Shown: one piece after another, positions 9,384-20,006 of the stretch | Numbering within the stretch: the stretch's first letter is position 1 | Layout of the letters: each line of letters opens with the position of its first letter | DNA from: Chrysophaeum taylorii | Taxonomy: Eukaryota; Sar; Pelagophyceae; Pelagomonadales; Pelagomonadaceae | Assembly (NCBI GenBank): GCA_029834535.1 | Contig: JAQMWT010000379.1 | Location: 186,001-250,000 of the forward strand | Direction: 5' to 3' | DNA length: 64,000 bases | The notes under the pieces: model-generated | What the model was told of the DNA's origin: nothing | Database searches by the model: none | What the model saw: the letters and a program-made list of their open reading frames with translations, nothing else | Made by a program: the position numbers and the translations under genes

Positions 9384-12300
9384 ATGACAGGATCATCGAT
9401 GACGTTCGCGATCATACTTGGGTTCTCGTGCGGCGCCGTGGCCCGTCTAGGAGGTCGTGCCAAGAGTGAATCCGTAGCAATCGAGCCGGGCCCCACTACT
9501 GTGACTGTCGGTGTCCAGCAGACAATAATCTTTCTTCGTTAGCACGCATGTGCTCTTTCGCTTCGGAATGCCATGGATTGAGCCTCGTGAGAAGTTGTTC
9601 AACGACGCAGGTCTCGTCGCGCCGGCTGCAGGTCCTCGACCTGGGCCCGGAGGAGATGGGACTGTCGCCGACGGTGGCAGGCAAAGCGCGCGATAGCTCG
9701 ATCCACTGGGTGGTGAGCAACTCCTCGATAATTTTCGTGCACCTCATTTGCGTGTCTGACAGGATTCTAAAGTCACAGCCTTCCCTTGCGACATCCGGCG
9801 ATTCACCGGGCCCGTGCAGGTCCTACACGAGGAGCCCGTCGCAGACAATAACATCGATCTTGTCTTCTTCACGTTCGAAGGCAGCGGGACAGAGGGTTTC
9901 TACCGCCTCGACAACTACGACCCCGACTTCAATTCGATCATTCGAAAGGTCGGACTGGTTCAGGCCAGCCGCGTCAACGCGGTAAGATTGAGCATCGTCG
10001 GATTTCCCCGCAGATTCAGACCATCCCCTCGTTGCGTACGCAGGCGACCATGTATTACGACACGGACACGAACCAGAGTAATTACCCTTTGGCGGCATTC
10101 CTGTTCAACGAGGACGTGGACGAAATGGCAGATGACCCTCAGAACCCAAAAACGGCGACTGAAGAAATATTTTTGTGTCGATTCGACGCGATGCACCTTG
10201 AGTGCTTCGACCACCCTCTCTTCAACGTTGGCTCCTCACAAATTCCGTTCGTGGGGATCATCGTGCATGAAACCTATTTCTATGCGAATGGCATCGGAAA
10301 TAGCGACAACGGCATCTCGCGCCCGCTCTTCCTCGTGAGGGATGTTACGGCCGACGAGCCCGTCTTCGACAACACCACGTACTATGTCCGACGACCGGAG
10401 AATGGAAGGCTTCGCTGCGCCGACTTGACATCATTCGACCAGGATGGCTGCGTGACGTCATTCGGCACAACGACAGAATGCGTGATCACCAACATGCTGC
10501 CCTCGAACGTCGCCAACTCGTCCGTTGTCCCCAATGCTGCCGCGTTTCTGAGCTGCATTGCCAACAACGCCCTCGGAATTGTCCTGGTCGCCCTCGATGA
10601 TGTGCAGACGCCCTATGCTTTCGTTTGGATCGAGGGCGTTGACCTCGTTCCGAGGTCCGGAGCCCTTCTGACGCCAAGAGTCAACGATGAAGGCACGCAA
10701 GTGGAACCCATCGCAGCGACTGATGGTCAGACTCTTGGCTCTTTTGGTGCGTGCTTTGCGCTTCAACGCACGCAGAATCAGACGGGTACCGGCGAGATCG
10801 GAGCCCGAGCCTTCTGCTCTTCCAACAAAGGCCTAGGGTTGTTCGAGATCGAGCTTCCGATCGAGGTAGGCTACTGCGAAAGCGAATGGGAGATCATCAG
10901 CACCGACTTCGGCACCGGCAACTCACGATCGTGCAAGCGCTTTTCCCTCAACGGTGGCCTGCCTTGCCCGGATTGCGTAACGGAGGGTTTCAAGCCGAAG
11001 ATAGGTTATGTCGTGGATTCGGACACGACGACGAGGAATGATGGATTAAACTGCCAACCAACCCTTTTTGACGTGCCGGGAATCGTCGAAGGGTCGCGGC
11101 CCCCGACAACATCACCGCAATCCTCTTCTTTCTCATCGGCTGCGCCGGTACCAGCGACGACATCCTTGGGGGTCATCCAGAGCATGATGACCATCGCACC
11201 AACGGCATTCACGTGCGAGTTCGAAGACGAGTTCGCAACGCTTATCGAAGCATTCCAGAACTACTCGCTGATAACCGAAAGCAATGCCACCCTCTCGGCG
11301 AAGACGGTGTACAGACCCATCGTTATCGGTGGCAGATTGGAGCGGGTCGATACGGGCTCAAACATTCAAATCTCTAGCAACTTTCAAAGCGGCGGACCGA
11401 GCTTCATTGGCAGCGCACCGGCTGACATTCAAGATAACCTTGAGTTCAACACTGGCGTCGTTTTCGGTCGGGAGAATTTCACGACCTGGTACGATTGGAG
11501 CACGATTCAGATGTTCGCGCTTCAGATCCGGAGCTCGGAGAACGTGGTTGTCGTCGACCAGGATGTTGACGGCATCTTCCCCATTCTAAATGATATCGTC
11601 CAGGTCAGTCAAACCGACTTGCTCGACGGTGATCCCCAAGCCGAAAACAATGGCATGAACCTCGTTGTGTTCCGAGGAGCAAGACCAATCAGGATTATTC
11701 GAGACAAAAACGGGCGAAGCTTCGGTCCGAGTATCGTCGCCCCTTTCGCTCGAATTATTATCGCCGACGACCTCGGTTTCGTCGACGGATTCATCGTCGC
11801 AATGGACTACGAAGATGAAGACAACAGCGGCCTGCAACTCCATGCAGATGGTTATATCGGCGAGTACCTATGTGAATCCATACGTTCCGGGCTTCTCACA
11901 TCAAACCCTACGCTCGTGCCTTCGAACTTCATCGCCGAGCGTACGTCGTTGCCTTCCACCGTTTCGGTGCCTGAGCCTACCTCGACGCCATCAACGATCC
12001 CGTCGCCGACACCGTCGCCTTCTGTTTCCCCAGCACCGGAGCCCACTTCATCGCCATCAGGGTCTCCAGTTTTTGGGTCCACTTCGGCGCCGTCGGCCGT
12101 CCCGATATCGGGGCCCACGCCGTCGCCATCTGCAGCCCCTGTGCCCGAGCCCACAGTATTGCCGTCGAATGTCCCAATAACTCCGGAGCAGCCTTCCAAC
12201 GTGACTGTGCCCGCACCCACCTCGTCGCCATCAGTGGTCCCAATCCCAGAGCCGGCGCCATCGTCGGAATCGACCTCATCGTCATCAGCAGCCCCGATTT

Positions 12301-15001
12301 CTGTTCCGACGCCTTCCACCATCCCGTTGGCCACGCCTACGTCGTCACCGTCTGCCGTCCCGCTCCAGGAGCCTACTACTCTGTCGCCTTCTGCGTTTCC
12401 TGCACCCGAGCCCACGTCGTCACCGTCAGCAGTCCCAATACCCGAGCCGACGCAATTGCCGTCAGCGGTGCCCTTGCCCGAACCCACGACGTCGCCGTCA
12501 TCTGCGCCGATTTCATCTCCGACTTCATCGCCTTCCGCCGTTCCTGTTCCCGAGCCTACATCGCCACCCTCGTCCGTCCCGACACCAGTGCCCACGCGCT
12601 CGCCGTCGTTTATCCCAGAACCGTCCGCGGCGACATCAATCCCGGAGCCGACGATTGTTCCAACTGTAGCTCCAACGCTTCCTCCGTCGTTTTCTTGCCC
12701 TGGAATCCGGATCATACTCGACTTTGAGAATCTTCACCCTGGAGACAAGATCACTGAACTAACGCAAGGCGCGGGCTTTTCGGTCACTAGTCCCTTTGGC
12801 GCATCAATTCCAGGCTCTATCGCTGTCGCCGCCGACAGCAACAGTATCGCAAAGAGCTTCAACGCGGCCACAGTCTTCGACTCCACCTGTATCCCTCCGA
12901 ACTGCTCGGGGGGCGACAACGATCTTTCTTTCGAGAGCCTAGGAAACGTGGTCATCAGTGCCACAATCATTCATTTCCGTAATAATATGTCTGAGAAAGT
13001 GTCGCGCGTGCTGCTGAAACAATCACGATTTTTCACAGGTGATCATAATCAACGAAAACAAGAAAGGTACACCCGACGACTCTGAAAATGGCGGCACGCT
13101 CGAGTTTGATTTTGCCGGTTTGGGCGTGGGCCCGGTGCTCGTAGAACGACTTACTTTGCTCGATCTGGATGGCCAGGACGCGGACGAAATCCAATTGTTC
13201 GTGGGGGGCGTGCTAACTCAGGAGATTGACGCACCATCAATCGGGGACAACTCGCTACAAATCCTCGAAATCGATGCTGAGGCCGACAAGTTCCAGTTCG
13301 TCACGACGGTTTCGTTTGCACTCGATGACATCGTGATTTGTGTCCCCGAGCCCCCCGCGTGCCCCGGGACTCGTGTCGTCCTGGATTTCGAGAACCTCAC
13401 CCCTGGTGATGTTATCTCAAAGCTCGAGCAGGGCGCTGGTATCACGGTCCTGAGCCCTTCGGATGCGACGCTCCTCGGAAGCGTAGCTGTTACGGCCGAC
13501 AGCAACAATATCGCAAAGACCTTTAACGCAGCAACCGTCTTCGATTCCACGTGCGTGCCGCCGCACTGCTCTGGTGGCGACAACGATCTTTCTTTCGAGA
13601 ACGAGGGCAACGTTCTTATCATCAATGAAAACCGAAAGGGCAAACCCGACGACTCTGCAAAAGGCGGCACGCTGGAGTTAGACTTCGTGGGCTTGGGCGT
13701 CGGACCAGTGATCATCGAGAGACTCACGTTGCTGGATCTCGAGGGTAACGACGTCGACGAAATAAAATTATTCACGAGCGGCGTGATAACCAAGGAGGTG
13801 GATGCTCCATATGTCGGGAACAACGTGCTGCAGATTGTCGAAATCCGTGCTGAGGCCGACAAGTTCCAGTTTTTGACCGCAAACTCGTTCGCGATCAACA
13901 ACATCGAGGTGTGTTTACCAAAAACTCCTGTCCCAATCTGCAAGGGCTTCAACGAACACGTCGACGACTCGGACTATTACTTTGACGACTTAAGCTTCTT
14001 TCCTCATCCCGATGTTCCTACAGACGTTGGCATCTTCGAGATCAATTTGCACTTCTCCACGAAATTGCATAAGATCAGCTGGCACTGGTGCAATAACGTG
14101 TGTGATGATTCGTGATGATGATGTACATAGGTGGGCGGCCATCATTTCGCCAAAAACGGGAATGCTCACGGTCAGAACCAAGAGCGACGACTCATCGCAG
14201 GTCTGGTTGTTCGACGCCGGGCAGGGGTACGACGGTGCGCAGCCCGATGTGAATGGCGCGACGCTCATCACCGACAACCGTGGCGAGCACGCAGAAATCT
14301 GGAGTACAAACCATCCCATCCAGGTATACGAGGGCGAGCCCCGCGTCATGCACGTATATTTTGGTGAAAATTCAGGAGGCGAACGAATGCGCCTTGATTG
14401 GTCAGTCGATGGCTCTCAATATAAAACCGACTTGTCGTCCTTTTTCAAGTGCCCAAATCACGCAGCGACCGCTCAAGTGCTTCCGCCGTTTGATGACTGC
14501 GAGAATTCCCTGAAGATGGTATTCAAGACCCGCGACTCGCGCGGATTCACGGCCTCGGACATCGCGAGTTTGAGTGACCAGTGGTACAACGTACTCGAAG
14601 ACGACGACACGGGCACCGACTTCTGCGACCGCGAGCCCACAAAAGCAATCGACTTGAGCAACCGGAAGCAGTGCGGGGGTTCCAGATATCACGATATTGC
14701 ATACTTCATCGAGATTTCGTTCTACGCCGGTGTGTCGGGTACTTGGCACTTCATGACGATGATGGACTATGGGAGCAATGGCTTCTTCCAAGTGGCCGAT
14801 AAACAATCAAGCGTGGGCGACTTCTGGAAAAATCCGGAGACGATTGAAGTCGATCTCATCGCTGGTAACACTTACGCGCTCCGCTCCATTGGATACGAAG
14901 GATGCTGCGATTCGCCCGGGTACATCAAAGTCCAGACCCCGGGGATGAGCAGCTACGAGACGCTCACAATGGAAAATCTCAAAGATCAGTGCCGAAAGTA
15001 G
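9384..15001 (+). CDS. Large secreted Ser/Pro-rich protein with duplicated beta-type domains
   Basis: Six exons (9384–9510, 9543–9712, 9763–9981, 10014–12950, 13039–14099, 14131–15001) sum to 5,385 nt, exactly 1,795 codons. Introns are 32, 50, 32, 88 and 31 nt, all GT–AG. A signal peptide (MTGSSMTFAIILGFSCGAVA) opens the protein, so it should be secreted or cell-wall bound. Residues ~40–810 form a large extracellular region with scattered Cys. Residues ~814–1064 are a mucin-like tract of PEPTSSPSAVP-type units, probably glycosylated. Two tandem ~180-residue domains follow (~1072–1250 and ~1263–1445), each with LDFENL.PGD, SGGDNDLSFE, a NENKKG.PDDS-type motif and GGTLE. The C-terminal ~340 residues resemble PA14-like folds (VWLFDAGQGYDG, SGTWHF, YEGCCDSP). 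No GPI or transmembrane tail is evident. Such Ser/Pro linkers are common in stramenopile wall or adhesion proteins; ligand unknown. Confidence 0.85.
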
Positions 15002-15712
15002 GTTCCAGATTTGCCGAAAGGCACCATTTCGCTATCGTGAGTTGTTTCGGGTTGTTGGGCACTCGCATCATGACATGGACTGCGAATTCTTTTGAGTCGT
15101 TTAGTCGCTCTTGTTGATGGTTGTGAGCCCATATAAATCTCGCAGCATCATCGTTGGTCGACGCGTGGTGGAGAAGGCCTCTCCTTCAACGTCTTGATAA
15201 CATCTCCTCGTATGTCTTTGGTACAAATAAGCGTGCGGGTTATTATTAGTTACAAGATCCGACTACTGAATTAAAAGTGTGGGAGGGGTAGGACACAGCA
15301 GGGTCAGGTAAAGAACGCGGATGAGGCGGAGAACCTGAGGGTAGCAACCACGGCCGCAGGATCTCTTGATTTCTGCAGCGTGCTAAGTCACGTGGCATGC
15401 GCATGTTTGCTGTGCAGTATGAACTGTAAGTGCAAACATGCTACGATTATAGTCCAATACAACGATCTTTGTAACAGCTTGATAGAACTCATCTTAGAAT
15501 TGCACCTTGGAGCGAACGACGTAATTACTCAAAGCACAGTGCGAGACGTCGTCGACGGGGGCTACGGGGGATGAGGGGTACCAGAAAGGAGGTGCAAAGA
15601 GGAAATGGGAACGACGAGAGGGCGAAGAACGACGGAGATGGGTGCTCTCCTGCCTCTTCTCTACGTCTAATCTGTTTTCTGCACGAACTTACGAAGTATA
15701 GTATACCGCTCT
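15002..15712. other. Intergenic, no gene seen
   Basis: Lower-GC sequence between the secreted-protein gene and the EF-hand gene, which converge here. No frame above about 75 codons and no recognisable RNA. It presumably carries both 3' untranslated regions. Confidence 0.5.
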
Positions 15713-16261
15713 TTAATCCGGCCCATGTACTTCTTCAATGTGTGACTCCTTCGCGCAACATCCAGGGCGAATGCGATCGATCAAGTCCAGAATACGCTGG
15801 TAATTGACGTAGCCGTCCTCGTTAGGCCCGAAAAGGTCGCAGATTTCTTGGGTTTCGAGGTCAGTGAGTGGAGTTGTGGGGTAGGACCGCAAGGCTAGTT
15901 TTAAGGTGTTGACGTGGACGTTGCCCTCGGGAGTCTGGTCACACTCCCCGCTCACGGCGGAATGTAGCGTAATGAAGGCATTTTTGATGTCATGTGACGA
16001 GTACTTGGTGATCGTCGGACGTCGCATGATCTTGAGGAACTCTTCGAAATCGACCGTCCCCGAGAGATCGCGGTCGACTTCGTCCATGATAACGCGAACC
16101 TGGCGGTTGACCAAAATGTCGGAAAAGCGGAGCAAGCACTTTGTTGCACTGACCCGGCGATCATCTGCCGGCATGCCGACAGTGTGCAGGAGCGTCGCGA
16201 GTTCGTTGCTGTCGATGCGGTTACTGTGATCGCTGTCGACGAGTTGAAATATCGCCTTCAT
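15713..16261 (-). CDS. EF-hand calcium-binding protein (calmodulin/centrin-like layout)
   Basis: After removing one intron the product is 164 aa. Two canonical EF-hand loops are visible: DSDHSNRIDSNE near the N-terminus and DRDLSGTVDFEE in the middle, with acidic residues at positions 1, 3, 9 and 12. The C-terminal half is degenerate; GPNEDGYVNYQR looks like a relic loop, so two calcium sites are likely. Intron 16100–16153 (54 nt, GTCAGT…CGCCAG) is in frame, and removing it joins ADDRR directly to VRVIMDEVDRD as in calmodulin-type helices. The protein is probably a calcium sensor. It ends in a Cys pair and a charged tail (PGCCAKESHIEEVHGPD). Its partner is unknown. Confidence 0.8.
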   Translation of the reverse strand: MKAIFQLVDSDHSNRIDSNELATLLHTVGMPADDRRVSATKCLLRFSDILVNRQVRVIMDEVDRDLSGTVDFEEFLKIMRRPTITKYSSHDIKNAFITLHSAVSGECDQTPEGNVHVNTLKLALRSYPTTPLTDLETQEICDLFGPNEDGYVNYQRILDLIDRIRPGCCAKESHIEEVHGPD

Positions 16262-16289
16262 TTCTCGCTCCTATTTTTCGCAATTTGTA

Positions 16290-16619
16290 TTACGCAGCGG
16301 ACACATCACCGACCTCATCGTCCGACATTCCAATCTTGGCAGCGCTCAACAACGTCGCTTCCGTTTTGACATCGAGGAGGACGTCGTCGCTCGGTCTCGA
16401 GCTTCCCCGCGAAGAAAGTTTCGTATCAGCTGGTGCTGCTTGATGAGCCGCCGAAGGAACATCATCGGGGTCAACAACATTCCGGCGTCCCTTGAGAGAC
16501 GGCGGCCTTGGCGCTTTTGAAGTCGCCGCAATAACCTTTCGTGTGGTCGTGCGTTTTCTTCGCGGCGGAGGCATCTTCTTGCTTTTGTACTGATGATAGT
16601 ATCCGATGTATCTTGCCAT
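16290..16619 (-). CDS. Small basic protein, unknown
   Basis: From the ATG at 16619 a 109-residue product can be read: MARYIGYYHQYKSKK, then a basic stretch (PPPRRKRTTTRK) and a polar, acidic C-terminus ending DDEVGDVSAA. The basic segment could be a nuclear localisation or nucleic-acid-binding region. The start lies 35 bp from the ATG of the divergent coiled-coil gene, matching the head-to-head spacing seen elsewhere in the window. The frame continues upstream, but there it is antisense to that coiled-coil gene. No homologous family recognised. Confidence 0.4.
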   Translation of the reverse strand: MARYIGYYHQYKSKKMPPPRRKRTTTRKVIAATSKAPRPPSLKGRRNVVDPDDVPSAAHQAAPADTKLSSRGSSRPSDDVLLDVKTEATLLSAAKIGMSDDEVGDVSAA

Positions 16620-16654
16620 ATCTTTCTGCAGCGCGAAGCGCGTCCAAAAAGTCG

Positions 16655-17995
16655 ATGGCTGCCCCATCGCAACCCAACAAAAAGGCGAAGAGGTCGAAGA
16701 AGGCCATAAACCAGGAGCTCGCCCGTCTAGAGGCGGAGAAGGTTGCCTTGGCCAAAGCGGCCGAGGAGGAGCAGAAGCGGACCGAGGCGCGCGATGCGGA
16801 GTGCAGTGAACGCGAGGCCGTGTGTAGCCAGCGCGAGGCGGAATGCGATCGTCGCGAGGAGAAGATAACGGACCGACTCGAGGAGATCGAAGCCGAGGTG
16901 GAGAAGCAGTCGCGGTGTGCGATCGCAACCGCGGAGGCCCAGGCGCGCAAGGCGGAGGCGCAAGCGTCGGAGCGCGAGGCGGCGTGCGCCGAACGCGAGT
17001 CTCAGCTCTTCAAGTTGGCAAGCGAGCTGCGGATCAGGGAAATCGAGGTTGAGTCGCGTGAAGCAGCGCTAGGGGAGGAGGTCGTGGGGGGTATTGCGGA
17101 GCGGCTCAACAAGCTGCTGCAGGACCAGGCAGAGAGTCGCGACGCGGCTCTCTCCCGAACGAAGGAAATCGAAGCCAAGCAATCTGCCCTCGATGCGCGC
17201 GAGGCATCCCTCGGTGAAAAGATGGCGTTGGCCGAGGTGAAGGCTGCGGCGGCGGAGGAGGCGCGTTTGAACCGCGACGAGCAGGCTGCGAAGAAGATCG
17301 CCCGAGACGAGTTCGCGCTCAAGCAAAAGGTGCGACGGCGCCTCAAGGAGGCTGAGATCATTGTCCAAGGGCACCGCGCCGAGTGTGACGTGCGCGACCG
17401 GCGACTCAAGGCGCGCGAGGAGGAGATCACGAGACGGAACCGAGAGCTCGCAAAGTTGGGTCGCAAGCTCCGCAAACAGGAGCAGGCTCTCAAGGAGCAG
17501 TACAAGCGTCTCCAGATCGAGTGGCACCAGCCCAACCAGGACGGATTTATTTATCGACCCACGGCGCCCCCCTTCGACGATGGTGCTGAGATTCCCTCGT
17601 CCCCCGAAAACTTCGTCCCCTCGTCCAGCCAGTTCAAGACGCTCCTCGACCACATCGATTCCATGAAGGTCGAGCTCGTTGACCACCTTCGCGGCCGTCA
17701 AGGGGACTGTCAATCACCCGAGCCGCACCCCCCAAGGCCGTTCGCCGCCAGACATCTCCCCGCGCAGCAGCGACCCAAGACCGCGCTGGTCACTCGCCCC
17801 AAGGTCGCCATTGCTCCGAGGCCGCAGTCCGCTCGGTCGCCGCGCCCTCCTGTCGCCTCGACGGAGGCCTGGATCGCGCTGACGCCCGCCCCTGCTGCGT
17901 ATGACGAGAAAAAATCGCCTCCTGCCGTGCATCATTACGACGTCCGCTTCGACAACAACCAGCAGCAGCAGAAGAAGCAGTCGCCACGAGGCTGA
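16655..17995 (+). CDS. Coiled-coil protein with Pro-rich C-terminus
   Basis: The start ATG at 16655 (MAAPSQPNKKAKRSKK) gives 446 aa. A basic N-terminus is followed by a long coiled coil (about residues 20–305). It is dominated by Glu, Ala, Arg and Lys with heptad-like pseudo-repeats such as ECSEREAVCSQREAEC, REAACAERESQL and SRDAALSRTKEIEAKQ. After that come LQIEWHQPNQDGFIYRPT and a disordered Pro/Arg-rich tail ending NNQQQQKKQSPRG. The style resembles the 1,680-aa protein at 31832–36874, but I see no diagnostic motif. A structural role (cytoskeleton or centrosome) is possible, not shown. Confidence 0.65.
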   Translation: MAAPSQPNKKAKRSKKAINQELARLEAEKVALAKAAEEEQKRTEARDAECSEREAVCSQREAECDRREEKITDRLEEIEAEVEKQSRCAIATAEAQARKAEAQASEREAACAERESQLFKLASELRIREIEVESREAALGEEVVGGIAERLNKLLQDQAESRDAALSRTKEIEAKQSALDAREASLGEKMALAEVKAAAAEEARLNRDEQAAKKIARDEFALKQKVRRRLKEAEIIVQGHRAECDVRDRRLKAREEEITRRNRELAKLGRKLRKQEQALKEQYKRLQIEWHQPNQDGFIYRPTAPPFDDGAEIPSSPENFVPSSSQFKTLLDHIDSMKVELVDHLRGRQGDCQSPEPHPPRPFAARHLPAQQRPKTALVTRPKVAIAPRPQSARSPRPPVASTEAWIALTPAPAAYDEKKSPPAVHHYDVRFDNNQQQQKKQSPRG

Positions 17996-18111
17996 CTACT
18001 GTCGCCACCCCGCCCCTTCATTTCGCCAGCTGAAGCCTATTTGGTGCGTCGCTTGGTCGTACTATAACGTGCCACACGAGGTCATCCCGTCCCAGCGCAA
18101 GGTCTTGCGCG

Positions 18112-18549
18112 TCACGGATGGCGAGGTTGTTTGAAAGACGCGAGATACTTGTGTCGCGCCCATTCGCCTTGATGCTTATGAAAGAGGCTGACGGGGTCGC
18201 TTCGACGAGGGGCTCGGGACGCGACGACGCGCTTCTTTTCCGTTGGTGCGCGCCGATGGTTCACATCTCCCAAAGCGCGTCGTCTGGGCGGTGCCGGCGG
18301 CGATGGGGGTGGTGGGTCGACGACGACGCGTCTCGGGCGACTATTGAGGAGAGACTTATTTACGGCCTTTGACTGCCTCCTCTTCGGCACGACGAGGTCG
18401 TCGTCGTCGTCGTCTTCGTCGTCGTGGTGGTGGTCGCCGCCGCTGAAGATTGGGGCGGACGTGACGCTCTCGGCATGACTCGTGTTTAGATGCGCCGCGA
18501 CGACGACGACGGGGCTTTCTGAGAGGCGCGAGGTCCAGTTGAGCGCCAT
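18112..18549 (-). CDS. Small protein with conserved-looking C-terminal motif
   Basis: From ATG 18549 (MALNWTSRLSESP) the product is 145 aa. The middle holds a His/Asp tract (DHHHDDEDDDDDD) followed by a basic, Pro-rich region (PPPPSPPAPPRRR). The C-terminus reads RRSDPVSLFHKHQGEWARHKYLASF, which looks like a conserved functional motif (DPV…W…K.L). It faintly recalls the C-terminal box of HYLS1 centriolar proteins, which I cannot confirm without alignment. The gene is head-to-head with the next one, the two starts being about 39 bp apart. Confidence 0.5.
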   Translation of the reverse strand: MALNWTSRLSESPVVVVAAHLNTSHAESVTSAPIFSGGDHHHDDEDDDDDDLVVPKRRQSKAVNKSLLNSRPRRVVVDPPPPSPPAPPRRRALGDVNHRRAPTEKKRVVASRAPRRSDPVSLFHKHQGEWARHKYLASFKQPRHP

Positions 18550-18588
18550 GACAATTGATAACGGTAGGGTTTCTGGGTTGATCTTATT

Positions 18589-18897
18589 TTGGACCACAAC
18601 GCTAGCGAACCTGGGTGGCAAGCGGCTGCACCAACTTTGAACACAGAGGCAGCAAAGGCGGCCCAAACTCGCCGCATCTACCGTGAGTGGGGGATCGCCA
18701 ACGCATTAGGCCGGGCTCGCTGTGCCCTCACCGCCCTCACCCATGTCGCCGCCTCGGGGAACCCCACCCAGGCCGCCCGATCCCAGCAGGACGTCGCCCT
18801 TCGTCGCACATACGTCCGGCGGCAGCATGCGTACGACCTACGGGCGGGGCCCGTCCTCTCTTCGCCTGCCCCACGACTCGGCGATGACCCCGACTAG
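18589..18897 (+). CDS. Small helical protein, tentative
   Basis: The 102-codon frame begins MDHNASEPGWQAAAPTLN and contains an Ala/Arg-rich helical centre (RARCALTALTHVAASG, QDVALRRTYVRRQHAYDL). A perfect GTGAGT…CATTAG stretch of 27 nt (18681–18707) lies in frame; removing it would join RRIYR to RARCALTAL. If real it would be an extremely short intron. No family recognised. Its placement opposite the 18112–18549 gene gives modest support. Confidence 0.35.
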   Translation: MDHNASEPGWQAAAPTLNTEAAKAAQTRRIYREWGIANALGRARCALTALTHVAASGNPTQAARSQQDVALRRTYVRRQHAYDLRAGPVLSSPAPRLGDDPD

Positions 18898-19204
18898 GTC
18901 CCGCGTACTTATCTCCGCCCGTCAGGCACATCCCTCCCTCCTACCCCACAAACCCACCCACATCCTTCATGCCCCCCCCACACACCCCCCTCTTAGCAGT
19001 CGACATTTAAAGACACAACGGTAGCAAGAGTGTGCTCGAGTCAAGAACTATATCGTCACCTCAAGGGGTCAGTCCGACTAACCCTGCTGAGTAGGGTTTA
19101 ATTTAATAAAGTGACCCTTTCTGGGATCCGTTGCCGCCGGCGGCGGTGCTGCCCAGATCGTCATCATCCTCGAGGTTCTTGGCGGCTTCGCGTCGTCAAA
19201 GAGC

Positions 19205-19837
19205 ATGTGGAACGTGTTTTTCATGTGTAGCGGGCCACAGGACGAGTCGCGACAGGGGGATTCGCCGGGCGATGTACCGACGATATTCAGAAAGGGGGGG
19301 TCTATCGAAGCGAGCGATCGGACAGGGCGGGCGACCATGTTCCATCGACTCGATGAAGAGGAGGAGAACGACGAGAGTCTGCCCAACGAGGAGAGATCGA
19401 TGCTTCGGATGTTGTACTGCCTCGGGACCCCCGGAGACGAGAGCGCCGAGACGTACGAGCAGGCGATGCAGCGGTGTCGCGCGCAGCGTACTCGGATGAT
19501 TCGCGAAACTCCGGTTTTCGACGTCTCGCAAATCGCCGAGCTCGACCTCTCCCCCGACCCGACGAGCCTCGAGTGGTGGAGCGGCGAGACCTGCGACGCG
19601 CCGATGTCGCACCGGGCGGATAACGACGTCCAGGTCGCGACGAGCGAGCTCCTCTTTGGAGACGACGACGACAACCCCAAGGCGCGCGGAGACGAGGCGG
19701 CCGACGACGCTGCTGCTGCCGCTGCTGCTGCCGAGGAGTCTACCGGCCACGTCGATGTCCTCCACGTCACCGTCCTGACAAATTCGGCGTCGGCGAAACC
19801 CGCCTCGACGGTGGAGCTCCTGCGTGACACCCTCTAG
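19205..19837 (+). CDS. Acidic protein of unknown function
   Basis: The 210-codon frame opens MWNVFFMCSGPQDESRQ. It holds an acidic stretch (HRLDEEEENDESLPNEERS), a plausible folded centre (YEQAMQRCRAQRTRMIRETPVFDVSQIAELDLSPDP) and an Asp/Ala-rich region (FGDDDDNP, DDAAAAAAAAEES) before a hydrophobic-polar end (HVDVLHVTVLTNSASAK). The antisense strand is also open here but has Ser-rich, shadow-like composition, so I prefer the plus strand. The true start could be further downstream at MFHRLDEEE. No domain recognised. Confidence 0.5.
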   Translation: MWNVFFMCSGPQDESRQGDSPGDVPTIFRKGGSIEASDRTGRATMFHRLDEEEENDESLPNEERSMLRMLYCLGTPGDESAETYEQAMQRCRAQRTRMIRETPVFDVSQIAELDLSPDPTSLEWWSGETCDAPMSHRADNDVQVATSELLFGDDDDNPKARGDEAADDAAAAAAAAEESTGHVDVLHVTVLTNSASAKPASTVELLRDTL

Positions 19838-20006
19838 ACGCGCATGTCGCTCATAAATAAATATGTCCCCGCGTCCTCTTCTCGTGCTTACTCTGCGCCG
19901 ACATCATCTTCTTCTTTAAGTTTTCAAGTACTCCTCATCCCAGGCAATTTCTCACCGCAGAAAAGAAGGGCAGGGTGTGTGCTGCTGCTCCCAGTTGTTG
20001 TTGTTG

